From Ustulina deusta (Eukaryota; Ascomycota; Sordariomycetes; Xylariales; Xylariaceae), in the NCBI GenBank assembly GCA_023159155.1, contig JAJNNX010000009.1:682001-746000 (forward strand): a stretch of 64,000 nt of DNA, in the 5' to 3' direction. This document shows positions 13,779 through 27,257 of this stretch, piece after piece. Made by a program: the position numbers and the translations under genes. A model generated the notes under the pieces. The model ran no database searches. It was not told the DNA's origin and saw only the letters and a list, made by a program, of their open reading frames with translations. Positions within the stretch are counted from its first letter, which is position 1. Every line of letters starts with the position of its first letter.

Positions 13779-14077
13779 TGTTGGAATAACTGGTATTGGT
13801 TACAACCTTATTGTGCAACTTGCACGGAGTGCAAGTTCACGCTTGGCTGTTGTATAGATATTAGCTGGACCTCGGCCGGACAAAGGGGACCTTACTTCCC
13901 TTTTGTTATATTAGCTTATATAATAGCGTGAGCTCTTACATAAATATAAAAGACTTATGCTTCGTATAAATATTTTTTTTTTTTTTTTTATATAAATAAT
14001 ATAATACAATATATTATATTCTGTTTATGCGTGTTATTTGTTTTATATATAATATATTATATATAGCCTATTTAATA
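13779..14077 (+). repeat. 5' LTR of copia copy A
   Basis: A 299-bp LTR containing the 21-bp hairpin AACTTGCAC-GGA-GTGCAAGTT at 13817-13837 and the motif CTCGGCCGGACAAAGG. It is less RIP-mutated than most of the block. The following bases (CTAATTAGTAG) may be the mutated primer-binding site, but no tRNA match is apparent. Confidence 0.85.
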
Positions 14078-14461
14078 CTAATTAGTAGTTATAAAAATAT
14101 TTTAAAAAAAATCGCAAAAACATACTATAAATTAGCAAAAATAAAAATAAAGTTAAATTTATTTAAATAAGTTTTTATATTATATTTTAAAATCTTTACT
14201 ATATAACTATTACTTTTTTATAAAGTAGCAATAGTAATACTATATAAAATAAAATAAATACTTTATATTATAGGTTACTAAGTATATTTATTTATTATAA
14301 AAAAATAAAAAAGATCTAATCTCTAACATATAAGTATTAATTTTTTATAAGGAGCATTAAAAGTACTATATAAAAAAAATAAAAATAATATACAATTATA
14401 TTACTTCTAACTATATTACTATATAATAGCCAGATAGTATTTTTTTTTTAATTTTTTATTA

Positions 14462-15560
14462 TAGCATTACACCTACTACACAAGACTATAAAAGCTATTA
14501 AGGCATACCTCCGATTTATGCATAACAAGCTTGCTTCAGAACTTAATGTTAACCCTAAAAACGCAAGAAATATATTTAACTTCCAATATTAGGGCTAACT
14601 AATCGATCTAGACACAGCATCAAAAACAATTTTTAATACGTACGTAGTTTTTCAGATCAAGGAATATGACCATATGATCAACAACGGACAGATATTTCAA
14701 GAGATATGGAAAAGGGAAAGGAACTATACAGGCAAGCCGTACAACCTTTTATATAACAAGGCACGCCTGTTTATAAATATGTGCCAACAATTCGGCATTA
14801 CAAAAAACCAATACTATGCAATATTTCTAATAATTTTTAAAGGTTATATAGAAGACTATTTTATATACTAGATTAGACCTAAGAAAACCTAGCATAAAAT
14901 CTACTATATAATAAATGCTTACTTTAATACTAATACGAACTATAGTCAGTACTAGGCTAATTAGACCATAATTATGTTTATATAAATAAATAAAAAATAG
15001 CTGGATTTAGTATTGCATAAAGTGTTAGATCTTATAATTAATAAGCTTTTAAAAATATAATAAGTACTTAGTACAAGTTACTAAAAAGAAATCTAGTTAA
15101 GTATAATAATTGTATAAGTATGCTAAAGGGTCCTAAAATTAGCTATAGCTCTTATATTCCAAAAGCTAACAAGCAAAAGTTTCTTTTTGGATTTTTAAGC
15201 ATATATTTAGATAATATCAGATAATATATTAAAAAGCTTTATATAAAAAAACAATAATACTTATTTTATTAATAGGAAGTATAACTAAAGCTACTATATA
15301 AAAAGCTAATAGTATAGATTTTCTAGATTATTAAGTAGGCTAGGCGTATAGCAGGACTATTAAAAAAACTAGAAAAGCTAGAACTACTATATAAATAAGA
15401 AATATTTTATATGCTATAAAAAAAATTATTAGTTAACTAAATATACTTTTTAAAAATAGGCTTATATAAAAAATTAATACTTTAATTTATATAAAATAAT
15501 TAATAAAGCAGAACTTATATTTGAAAAGTTCTTAGTATACCTTATAAAATATAAAAAATA
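14462..15560 (+). pseudogene. gag remnant of copia copy A with zinc-knuckle trace
   Basis: The best-preserved stretch, 14674-14871, is an open frame of 65 codons (INNGQIFQEIW near its start, LFINMCQQFGITKNQYYAIF in the middle) that resembles the Gag of fungal copia-type elements. It is followed by stops that correspond to mutated CAA/CAG/TGG codons. Near 15400-15450 the frame gives KCFICYKK, probably the first half of a CCHC zinc knuckle. It lacks a roughly 0.7-kb segment that copies B and C carry at the equivalent place. Limits are approximate. Confidence 0.65.
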
Positions 15561-18500
15561 CTTAAAATTGGACAAAAGCAATAAAAAACTTAATAAAAAA
15601 TTTAGTAGCTAATTTACCTAATTTTTAATAGATAATATTTTTATTTACTATATAACTAGAAAAAATATTTAGAACTGCAAAATAGATATGCTATCTAACT
15701 AATTTACTTTTAGCAACTAATATTATACGGAGTACTAAAGCGAACTCTAAAATATAGATGTTTTGAACTATTTAACAATAAGAAAAATATAATTAAAAGC
15801 TTATTTTAAATTTTACTTTTGTATAAAAATAGACTAGACCCCAGGTAGTATAAATATTAGGTTTAGTAGTAATAATATAATTATTGCTATAAATACTATA
15901 CAAATAGATAATTTCTTTAGTATAATAATATATTATATTTTAAATAGCCTAATACTATTTTTATTTTTGCTAAAAAATACTAACTATTTATAAGTTTATT
16001 TTAATAATATAAAAAATATTATTATATAAAAAAATAAAAAGACTATTTTTATTATATATAAATAAAAATATTTATTTTTTAATATAAGTTTTTATAAAGC
16101 TAGATTATATTTTACTAAAATAAAATTATAATAATTATATTGTTAATTTGGATATTTTTATATAAAAAGATTATATATAATGCTTAGTTATATAAAATAT
16201 AATATTAACTATTTAATTTTAAAAAAAATCTAAAAATTCTATTACTACTATTAATTATATAACCTAGTACTTTAATAATTTAAGTTTTTAATTAAAAATA
16301 ATTATAATTTTAATTATAAAATTATAATTAATGCTATACAAATAGATAATAAGCAAGTTTTTTATATTATTAATACTACTATATTTTTTTAAGCAGTAAT
16401 TTTTTTTAAATTAATATTTATATAAAATATTTAAAAAGCGCTATATAAGTGCTAGATTAATATATATTAAGAACTTTTTAATTATATTATATATAACTTA
16501 AGTATAAACTTTTTGTTTAAAGAATTTTGGAACTAAGCAAAAATTATAAGTATTTAGTGCTATATAATATTTATTAAAGTATACTAAGCAATTAGCAAAA
16601 TCAAAAAGGTATATAGCTCTTTTTGTTATATATATAATATATTAAAAACTAAAATTAATAATTATATAAAAAATAAGTTAATTTTTTAAATAGCAATTAA
16701 AACTTTAAATAATACTACTGGGCCAAATAGTTTTATATTAACCTTTTTTATTTTTAGAGCTTATTTTAGAATTAATTAAGATTTATCTTTTTTACTTAAT
16801 ATTGTATAAAGAGCCGAAGCAATTAAAAAAGCTATAAAAATGTTGCGTAATAAGAAATCAAAAGTTAAAATCAACCGTGCGATTAATTAGTGCAACGGGC
16901 CAGCCTTGTATGATATATTTTTGTTGTTTTTATATAGCGAAGTAATAATATAGCGGGAAAAAAAAAGCTAGAATAGACTGTACGAAATTAAATTAATTAA
17001 AAGATCTAATATAATTATTAATTTAATAAATAGCCTAATTAAGTTTAAATAAATATAGATTAAGTTTTATTATTATATAATTAAAAAAAATATTTTGGAT
17101 AAATATACTAAAAAAAAGAACAAAATATAACCTTTTTAAACTTTTATTATATAAAAAAAACATAAATAATTTCTAAAAGTTATAATATTTTATATAACTT
17201 TTATATAATAAATTAGTTAATTATTTCTAATCTTTAAAAAAAAATAGAACTATGCTCTAGCTATTAAGCTATATAAAAACAGTATTATTAATATACCCGG
17301 AGCTTTATTTAAAAAATCTAATACTACTAAAATTAATAATCTTATTATATAAAGCATATTTTAATTTATAAAATATAATCTAATAAAATATAGCAATATT
17401 TATATTTTTAAGTTCTAGTTTATATAAAAAATAAAAAATAAAACAACTAAGCTATATAAAAAGTTCTAACTTGTTATATAAAGCTATAATAATACTAAAA
17501 AAGAAATAATGCTTATTTAATTATTAATAATCTAGCAAATAAGCTAAAGACTGCTATTTATACTGGGACTTTTTCTAATTTATGGTTTTAATGTTTCGGG
17601 CGAACTTTAAAATATTACGCAAGTATACATACAATCAAAAAATAAATTAGCTAAAAAAATCTTTGTATAACTATTGTCCGAACTAAAATCGAAATATTTT
17701 AACGGAATAATCCTATAAATCGTACAACCCTTATATAGACTTACTAAATTAGGTTTATACTAGTTTAAAATATACTACTAGTATTAGTATAAAAAGCTCG
17801 GTATAACTATTTTTATATATAACTTACGCCTATTTTTTACCGAAGGACTTTTAGACAACTTTAGTATTACTAGACTATAAACAAATAATATGTTTAGCTT
17901 TGTATTGCTAGGCTTTTTAAAAAAAAAATATATAAATTATAGTAAGCCAAGTTTTATATAAAACTAAAAAAAATACTTTAGCTAAGTTATTTTATAAAGT
18001 TTAATAGTAAACAAATTATATTTTTGTTTAAAAAAAATATTATTTTAATCTAAAAAAGCTAAGCAAACCAATTAGATTAGATTAACCCTTATATAACTGA
18101 TTTTGTATAGTAATATGTTTTGTAATAAGCAAAAAATATATATATTAGTAGTATCTGCTAGCCCGAAGTAGTATATAACTTATATATAGCTGCCCAAGTT
18201 ATATATTTTAAGCTATATAATATTAAAAATTTAAACTAAAGAATCTAGTAGTAAATAGATAATAAAAATTACGGCTTAACTTTTGTATTAATAAACCTAT
18301 ATTATATAAAGCTGTTTATTTTTATAAACAGGTTATTTATAAATAATATAAATATTCCCTTTTAATTCAGATTTATAATTATATTAAGGACTAAATATTA
18401 TAGAAAAAAGAATTTAAGCTTTAAAATTAAAAAAAATATTATATACTAGAATTTAAATAAATATAAAAGAATAACTAAAAACATATTTACAAATAAATTA

Positions 18501-18800
18501 TATAGTATAGTTAATAGTTTTAATAGTACTATTACCTTTTATATAATATTTTTAAAAATTATAACTATACTATAACTACTTTTAATTTTAGCTGTTTTAT
18601 ATTTTAATTTAAAGTTATTATATAATTGTTTTATTAAGCTCGGCACTACGTAAAGAAAACGCTTAATAATTAATATTATATTATTAAAAAAATGATATAA
18701 AAAATAAAAAATTTCTAAAATATAATAGATTAATAGTAAAAATAATCTAGCTAATATGTTTATAAAAAAATACTAAACTAAACATTAAAAACTTTTATAT
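15561..18800 (+). pseudogene. pol remnant of copia copy A (PR-IN-RT-RH)
   Basis: Reading through stops, the domains appear in copia order. A protease/pre-integrase part ends in VYFNNIKNI near 15990-16020. The integrase core has NYNFNYKIIIN near 16295-16340 and KEFWN near 16518. Reverse transcriptase of the RVT_2 type has QPLYRLTKLG at about 17726-17755 and a degraded LQTDD-type catalytic site near 17870-17900. RNase H follows near 18600-18790 with KNNLANMF, where a functional copy would have the final N-P-A-D. Integrase before RT separates copia from gypsy. Protein production is impossible because of dozens of stops. Confidence 0.75.
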
Positions 18801-20090
18801 TAACAAACAAATTGACTGTATAAATAAAAATATTTATTAATAAAATATAAGAAATTATGTATAACTATAATATTTATAAAAAAAAAAGAGTTGAAAGTAT
18901 AAAAATAATATATAATAAATTGACTCCAAAAAGAAAAACAAATATAAACGCTACTTTTTTTTATTTTTTTTTTCTTTATTTTTTTTATTATATAACTAAT
19001 TTACTTTTTTTTTTTTAAAAGTAATAATTGTACCAAGCGCTATACAAATACCAAACGTATGTTATATAAATATTACTTTAAAACCCAATAATTTGGCGAT
19101 AGCTATAGAATAAGTAACTATTATATATTATATAAGCATTTTTTGTATATGTAGCAATAGTAGTACTGCATAACTAAATAAAAACCGTATAAAAGTAACC
19201 CTTTTAGTAAAAGATAAGCGTAATTAAATATATAAAAAATATATTAGCAAATACCTAGATTTATATGTTAACTAATAATATAGCAGCAATTTAAGCTTTA
19301 TTAGTTTATATATAAAAAATAAAAAATATTAATAATATACTAAAACAAACATATATATAATAAAAAAATAAATATATATATTAATATATAACATTATAAT
19401 AAGCTAATAATTGTTAGGATTGTTTATTAGTAGTAATATTATATAGTAGTTACTGTTCTGGCCGATAATTCTTAGTATGTAACTATTATTATTAAAAAGC
19501 TAGATAGTATTTATTATATAAATATATATATATAGTATATAAGGATAGGCAGACATACAAAACAAAAGATTTTAAAAAATAACAAAAGAACAGAAAGCAA
19601 TAGGAGATTCGAGCACTTTTTTATATATAAGTTTTTTTATATATAAATTAACCTAACTTTTAATTAGTTAACTTCTTTTTATACAAATAACTTGCTTAGT
19701 TAATTAAATATAAGCAATTTTAAGGGCTTTTAATTAGTAACTGCCTATATAAAGCCTATTAACTAGACGAGCTAGCTAATTATAAACTTTGCTGTTGTAC
19801 GAAACAGGAGTAGATATTTAGCTTTAATTTAAATAGTTACTAAATAATGTTTGGCCTATAGTTTTTGATTAACTGTACAGCTAAGGCAGCAGTTTTACAA
19901 TATTATTATACAACCTTATTAAAAGAAAATAATTTACTAATTTAGCAGCTATACATATAGACTAGATTGCTAATCTGGTTGCTTCTTTAGTAGTCAAACT
20001 TTTATATATATATTTAGGTAGTTATATAGTTGCTTTTTTTTGTTTTTTTTGTATAACGGGCGGTTATAACTAAAAAAAAAAAATAACTAG

Positions 20091-20390
20091 TATTAGAATA
20101 ATTAGCATTAGTTATAACCTTATTGTATAATTTGTATAGAATGCAAGTTTATGCTTGGTTGTTATATAAATGTTAGCTGGACTTTGGCCGGACAAAAGGG
20201 ACTTTACTTCTTTTTTGTTATGTTAGCTTATATAATAGCGTAAGCTCTTATATAAATATAAAAAACTTATGTTTTGTATAAATATTTTTTTTTCTTTTTT
20301 CTATATAAATAACATAGTATAATATATTATATTCTGTCCATGCGTGTTATTTGTTTTATGTACGATATATCGTATATAGCCCATTTAATA
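20091..20390 (+). repeat. 3' LTR of copia copy A
   Basis: A 300-bp LTR with its start mutated to TATTAGAATAAT and its end to CCCATTTAATA. It is followed by the target duplication tttat. Confidence 0.85.
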
Positions 20391-21233
20391 TTTATAATAA
20401 TAAAAAAACTAAAAGTAATAATTAATAAAATATTGATAATAAGTTTAATAATAATTTAGTAATATTTAAAAAACTATATAATAAAATACAAAACTTTAAT
20501 AAAACTATTGCTTGCTTTAATAACAAAATAAACAAGTTTAATCTTTTTTATAATTTAATTATTAAAAAGTTTACTAAACTATTTAATAAAAATAATAAAA
20601 AACTTTTTATAACTAACGGTTTTATATAAAGCTTTAAAATGAAATATATAAATACTATAAAAACTAAAAATTAAAAAAAAATATATAAATAATTTTATTT
20701 TTTAATAAAACTAGTATTTTAGTTTTTAAGTTTATATTTTTAAATAGTAGTTTTAATTTAATAATTATAAAATAACTAATAAAGTTTAGCCGGATAGATT
20801 TAATATAAGTTAAGTTTAACTATAAAAAAGCTATAAATAATTTTAATAGATTTATTACTTAGTTTTATATTTATTTAAAAAAAAAAATTATAAAAAAGTT
20901 AGTTTAAATATTATATAAAATACGCTTAATAATTTAAAAGCTTAACTTAATAGTTATAAAGTTAAATTTAAGCAATAAAATAAAGCTATTACTAAACTAG
21001 CTATTTAAATTAATAAGCTTAACTTTAATAATAACAAAATAACTAAAAAAATTATGTATATTACTAAAACATATAAAAGAAATACTAAAAATATTTTTAA
21101 TAAAATAAAGCAAAGCTTTATTAAGTTAAATATGATTATAAAAATAATAAAAATGTACAAAAACTAAAAATATTAAATTATAAAAAGTATTTATAACCTA
21201 GAACAAGTAGCTTTATTTAAAAGAAAAAATATG

Positions 21234-21397
21234 TAATAGGTATAACTATAAATATGTTAGTTATAGCTATAAATATATTTATTATGTTTATAAATAGGTA
21301 GACGTTCTTATAATTTTATACTTAAAAGAAAAAGGTTATTTATTTATATTTTATATAATAATTGTTATTTTTAATAAGTGATTGAATTGCTGTAATA
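21234..21397 (+). repeat. right LTR of the gypsy-type element
   Basis: The direct partner of 6466-6630, starting TAATAGGTATAACTATAA (TG mutated to TA) and ending GCTGTAATA. It is followed by the duplication gtttt at 21398-21402. Confidence 0.65.
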
Positions 21398-22399
21398 GTT
21401 TTTTTAGTTTTTCTTATAAAAGTTTTATTATTTTATTTTATTTTAATTAATACAAAAAAATAATAGTAAAATTTAATAAAGAATTAGTTTGATAAACTTA
21501 TTATATTAATAAAATTCATTTATTTAAAATTATAATAAAGCTTAATAATTAATTTTTAAAAAAACTTTTGTTTTAAAAAGTTTTAAGTAATAATATTTTA
21601 AAATTTATATTATTATTAAATAAGTTTATTTAATTAATATTATTGTTTTAAAAAAATATTTTATAAATTTTAAAGTTATATTTTTTTATTATTATTAAAT
21701 AATTTTTTTATTATATTATATAAAATATTTATTTTTATTTATATTAATTAGCTAAGCTTAAAAAAAATTAAAATTAAAATTTTGTATATTAATACTTTTA
21801 TATATTTAAAAGCTGAATTTTTTTTAATAATTAATTTAAAAAAAATAGCTATTTTATTAATATAATAAATAAATATATAAATATAATTATAAAACTTAAA
21901 AAATAACTAAATTAATTTAATATTTTTAAATTTATTAAAATTTTAATTAAATTAATTTTAATTTTTGTAATTATTTTTAATTAATTAATAATAAATATAT
22001 TAAAACAAAACTTTTTAATATTTTTTTAATATTTAGCTTAATATAAATAATAAATTATTTTTTAGTTTTAAAATAAATTAAAATATTATTTATATAAATA
22101 TTTATAAATTTATATATTAATAAAAACTTATTATTAAGCAAGTTTTATTTTTAAATTAAATAATAAAACTTTTTATTAAAATATTTTTTTATAAATTTAA
22201 AAAAAAATTAAAAATCTTTTTTTAAAATTAATAATAATTAATAAAAAACTTTAATAATATCTAGTTTTATAAAATAAATAATATTATAATAGTTAAATAT
22301 AATATTATTAATATTTAAAATAAATATATATATATTTTTATTAATAATTAAAAAAATTAAAGATTTTACATTAGTTTTATATATTTAAAGTTTTTTGTT

Positions 22400-22510
22400 T
22401 TAAACCCAAAATTAGTTTTTTATTAAAAATCTTTTATAATACTACTTTAAGCTTATTAATTATTTATTAATAAATATTTAATAAATATATATTTAATAAA
22501 TATATATTTA
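22400..22510 (-). repeat. inverted repeat partner of 27010-27110
   Basis: The segment containing CTTTAAGCTTATTAATTATT and the run of TTTATTAATAAATA units is matched in inverse orientation at 27010-27110, about 4.6 kb away. It could be the ends of a degraded DNA transposon or two inverted copies of one repeat. Low complexity makes the exact limits unsure. Confidence 0.4.
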
Positions 22511-22899
22511 ATATAAAAAATTATATATTTTATAATATAAACTTATTTTTAATATAACTTTCAAAAAACTTTTAATTTTTATATTATTTAATAATTAATA
22601 GCTTATAAAAAATTTAATTTTAAATTTTTTACTTTTATTATTTTATTTATTATTTTATTTTATTATTTTATTTATTAATATTTTAAGCTTTTTTTATATT
22701 AAAAAAGCTGAAATATAAAAAACTAATTTTAATAAGTTTATAAAAAATAAAGCTTTATTTAATAATTAGTTTTAATATATTATAAACTGATTAAAAAAAT
22801 ATATTAAAAAATTATTTAATAATATTATTAAAATAATTTAAATTTTTTTAATTATTTATTATAATTTTAAGTGAATAATTATTATTTATAAAATATTTA

Positions 22900-23340
22900 G
22901 AACTTATATAAATAAAATAAATAAAAATATTAATAAAACTATTTTTATATTTAATAGTTTAACTTAAAAATATTAATTTATTAAATTATACTAAAAATAT
23001 AAATTATAGAACTAGTTTTATAAAACTTTTATAAATTTAAATATTTTTTATAAATTATTTATTAATAAAATTATTAAATTAATATATAATATTACATAAA
23101 TTTATAAAAATGACTAATAAATTAAACTTTTAGTAAATCTAATTATTAATTTTTAATAAATTTTAAAAATTTCAAAATATTTATTTTAAAATAATTAAAA
23201 TAAACTTTAATTAAAAAAAAGCTTATTAGAATAATAAAATTTGTTTTATTTATAATGAAAAAAAGCATATATTAATTAATTATTTTAAATATTTAATTAA
23301 TAAAAGAAATAAATGACAAAAATAGCTTTAGTAGTTTATT
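22900..23340 (+). pseudogene. possible gag zinc-knuckle relic of an older LTR element
   Basis: Around 23235-23295 one plus-strand frame reads ICFIYNEKKHILINYFKY. If RIP changed TGT/TGC to TAT/TTT, this is a CX2CX4HX4C zinc knuckle of a retrotransposon Gag. The surrounding frames are too mutated to name the family, and no LTRs could be paired with it. Speculative. Confidence 0.3.
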
Positions 23341-26300
23341 TAATTTAAAAAATAAATAAAACTAAAAAAAAACTTTTTGTTAGTTTTTTTAATTATTTTA
23401 ATTAAAATATATAACTAAAATAAATTAATTATTTTTAAAATATTTATTTAATTATAAATTAATAATATTAAAATAAAAACTTTAGTTTTATATAATATTA
23501 AAACTTATATTTTTTTAATAATTAATAATTTAAAAATTAAATATTTTAAATTATTAATATTAAATAATTAATAAATAAAATAATAATTAATTTAATTTTT
23601 ATTAATAATTATAATTAATTTTTTTAAATATAAATAATAAATTATAAATTTAAAAATATAAAAAAATATTAACTAATATAATTAAATATTAAAATAATTA
23701 TTTCAAGTATAATTAAAACTAAAAAAATATACAAAAAACTTAAATTTTTTAAACTTAAAAAAAAAAATCTATATAATAATTTTTAAAAAAAAGAAAAATT
23801 AAGCTATTATTTAAAATATTTTCTAAAATTTTTAAACCTACTTTTATTAAAATAAATAAAAATAATTAATTAAAAAGATTTTAAAAAAGATTATTATAAT
23901 TAAGTTTATAATAATTAAGAATAATTATATTAAACTATTTAAAAAAAACTTAAAAATAATTAATATTTTAGAAAAATAAATAAATTTAAATTAATTAAAT
24001 AATATTATAAAAAAATTTAATAATAAACTAATTTTATTTTTTAAAAAAAAAATCTAAAATTTTATTATTATTATAATTAAAATTTAATATAGTACTAAAA
24101 CTTAATAATAAAAAATATATTTTAAATCTTTATTAATATTAAATATTTATATAGTTTATTTTATTTAAAAAAAAATTTATAAATAAACTATTAATTATAA
24201 ACTTTATTAAATAAACTAGAAATTTAAATATTATTTTTATTTTATTTATATTTAAATTCATAATTAATTATTAATAAAAAAATATATATTTAAAAAATAA
24301 AATTATATTTATTTTAAATATTATTAATATTATATTTAATTATTATAATATTATTTATTTTAAAAAATTAAATATTATTCAAATTTTTGATTAATCATTA
24401 TTAATTTTAGAATTATAATAAATTTTTTTTTTAAACTTATAAAAAAATATTTTAATAAAAAAATTTTAGTATTTAGTTTAAAAATAAAATCTGCTTTATA
24501 ATAAGCTTTTATTAATATATAAATTTAAAAACTTTGAAATAAATTTATAAATATTTGTATAAATAATATTTTAACTTATTTTAACATAAAAAAATAATTT
24601 ATTATTTATATTAAATTAAATATTAAAAGAATATTAAAAAGTCTTATGTTAATATATTTATTATTAATTATTTAAAAATAATTATGAAAACTAAAATAAA
24701 AATAAAAATTAATTTAATTAAAATTTTAATAATTTTAAAAATATTAAATTAATTTAGTTATTTTTTAAGCTTTATAATTATATTTATATATTTATTTATT
24801 ATATTAATAAAATAACTATTTATAATTAAACTAAAATACAAATAAGCTTTTAAATATATAAAACTATTAATATATAAAATATTAGTTTTAATTTTTTTTA
24901 AGCTTAACTAATTAATATAAATAAAAATAAATATTTTATATAATATAATAAAAAAAGTTATTTAGTAATAATAAAAAAATATAATTTAAAAATTTATAAA
25001 ATATTTTTTTAAAATAATAATATTAATTAAATAAGTATATTTAATTTAAAACTATAAATTTTTAGTAATAATATAAACTTTAAAATATTATTATTTAAAA
25101 CTTTTGAAACCTAAATTTTTTATAATAACTAATTATTAAGTTTTATTATATTTTTTAAATAAATAAATTTTATTAATATAATAAATCTATTAAACTAACT
25201 TTTTATTAAATCTTAATATTTTATTAAAAAAATAATAATAATATTAATTCTTTTTAATAAAATATTAAGTTTTATATTAATTATAAATTTTTTGTTTAAT
25301 ACTTTTTAAAAAGCTAATTTAATAGATTTAATTAAATAAAAAAACTAGTTATAAAAATTAAAAAATTAACATAAAAAACTATATATATTTAAAGTTATTT
25401 TAAATAAAACTATTTTTTTTATATTGCTTTAATTTACAAAGCTTATATATTTTTAATTATTATGTATCGAAATTAATATAAAATAATTAAAATATTAAAA
25501 TAAAAATATTATTTATATTATTTATAATATAATAATAAATAATAATAAATAATAAAATATATTATTTAATTAATAAAATTATAACTATATATAAATATTT
25601 ATAAATAAATTTAATTATTTAATTATAACTTTATTTAATAAAAAAATAAATATTATATAATTATTAGTTATATAATATCATAAAAATTTACATAAAATTT
25701 TTAATATATTAAATATATAAATATTAAATAATATAAAACTTTTTAATAATAAATATTTAAATTCATTTATTAAATTTAAAATATTTAAAAAATAATATAA
25801 GTTATAAATTAAAAAAAAATTATTTAATAAACTTTAAAATAAAAAATAAAGTTTTATAATATAAATACTAATTATTAAATTAGACTTTTAATTAATTAAA
25901 CTTTTTAAAATTTTTAAAAATACATTTTTAGTTATATTTTTATTTTTTTTAATTCTTTTAAAATAAAAAACTTGTTTTATATTAACCAATTATAAAAAAA
26001 AAACAATAATCTTTTATTTTAGCAAATCTAGTTATTATTTTTAACTAAAAATATTAACAATAACACAAAATTTAAAATTGCATAAATTAAATAATTAAAA
26101 ATATATTAAAAAAATAAAAAATTATAATATTAAATTATTCAAAAAAGTTATAATTTTAATAATATTTAATATATAGCTTAAAATTTTTAAAATATATTAA
26201 TTAAGTTTAATTAATTTTATGAAACTTATAAAAAAACTTTTAAATTTTTTATAAAACTATAAAAATAAATATATATAATAATAATTAATAAATTTATAAA

Positions 26301-26429
26301 TAATTATAAAAATAATAATAAAATAATATATTTTAAAAAAAGTATATAAACTTAATATTATTAATAATTTTAAATTAAAACTATATTTAAACTTTTAGTT
26401 TTTAAAAATAATAATATAATAATTAGTAT

Positions 26430-26640
26430 AGTTTTAGTAAAACTTATAACAACTTTAGACTAATATAATAATAAAATAAAATAATAATATATAGATTAAT
26501 TTATAATTTTATAGTTATATCTATAAAATCTATATTTATTTATTTTATAAACTTTAACTTTTTTTTTTTTTTTTTTTAGAGTTTTTGTTTATAATATTAA
26601 TAAATTAGCTATAAAAGCTTTACTCAACTGATTATAATAT
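26430..26640 (-). repeat. degenerate repeat family 3, inverted copy
   Basis: The reverse complement of this segment, including a T-run at 26560-26580, follows the first half of 5640-5860 almost base for base, apart from RIP-type changes. It shows that the family exists in both orientations within the block. Confidence 0.45.
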
Positions 26641-27009
26641 TATTTATATTAAATTATTTTAGCTCTAATTCAAATTTTATTTTTTTAAGTTTTAATTTTT
26701 AATTTCTTTTAAATTTGTTTTTAAATATTAGTTTATTTAAAACGTTTATAAAAAAAATTAATATAAAATTCTTTTTTTTTAAATTATTTAAAAATAATAA
26801 ACTAATTATATTTTATAACTAAAATTATTTTAATTATTTAAAAACTAAAAATAAATTTAAAATATTTAAAATTAAATCTTTTATAAATTATTAATTTTTA
26901 ACTAATATAAAAATAAAATTATATCTTTTATAAATTATTATTTTTTAACTAATATAAAAATAAATTTTTTTTTTAAAATTATATTAAAATTAAATTCATA
27001 TTATAAAAT

Positions 27010-27110
27010 ATATATTTATTAAATATTTATTAATAAATAATTAATAAGCTTAAAGTAATATTATAAATAAAAATTCTAAGTTTTGAAGAAAAAAAATAAA
27101 CTTTATATAT
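27010..27110 (+). repeat. inverted repeat partner of 22400-22510
   Basis: It carries AATAATTAATAAGCTTAAAG, the inverse of the motif near 22450. See the partner entry for interpretation. Confidence 0.4.
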
Positions 27111-27235
27111 ATAGCTATAAAATCATAAGTTAGTTTATATATTAACCTTTTATTTTATTGCTATATAGGTCTAAAGTTCTTATAAGTTTTGCTAAAACTA
27201 TACTAATTATTATAATACTCATTACTACGTTTAAT
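27062..27235 (+). repeat. degenerate repeat family 3, copy 2
   Basis: It matches the second half of the copy at 5640-5860 in the same orientation, including CTATATAGGTCTA followed by AAGTTCTTATAAG. It lies immediately upstream of the target site of copia copy B. Confidence 0.45.
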
Positions 27236-27257
27236 AAAATATTTTATATATTAATAA

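Larger units (their letters stand above)
13779..20390 (+). mobile_element. Ty1/copia-type LTR retrotransposon, copy A (6612 bp), RIP-dead
   Basis: LTRs of 299-300 bp (13779-14077 and 20091-20390) flank remains of gag, protease, integrase, reverse transcriptase and RNase H in that order, which is the copia order. The element begins TGTTGG and ends TTTAATA (CA mutated to TA), and is bracketed by the duplication tttat (13774-13778 and 20391-20395). It is the least mutated of the three copies inside gag and pol but carries many TAA/TAG codons. It lies within the gypsy-type unit, so it inserted later. A tract of A residues precedes the right LTR, as a mutated polypurine tract would. Confidence 0.85.
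6466..21397 (+). mobile_element. Ty3/gypsy-type LTR retrotransposon, RIP-dead, split by copia copy A
   Basis: Two direct repeats of about 165 bp (6466-6630 and 21234-21397) bound this unit and are flanked by the same five bases, gtttt (6461-6465 and 21398-21402), as expected of an LTR element's target-site duplication. A purine-rich tract (AAAAGAAAAAA) sits just before the right LTR, like a polypurine tract. Removing the 6612-bp copia element and its 5-bp duplication leaves about 8.3 kb, a normal gypsy length. Plus-strand frames at 10745-11000 read as a degraded gypsy RNase H end, which fixes the orientation. No frame is intact. The gag, protease and integrase regions are too mutated to place. 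Confidence 0.65.

Noticed and set aside
22650..22680. CRISPR-like or spaced repeats such as the TTATTTTATTTATTATTTTA run
   Set aside because: A simple AT microsatellite in low-complexity DNA, with no spacer structure. The host is a fungus.
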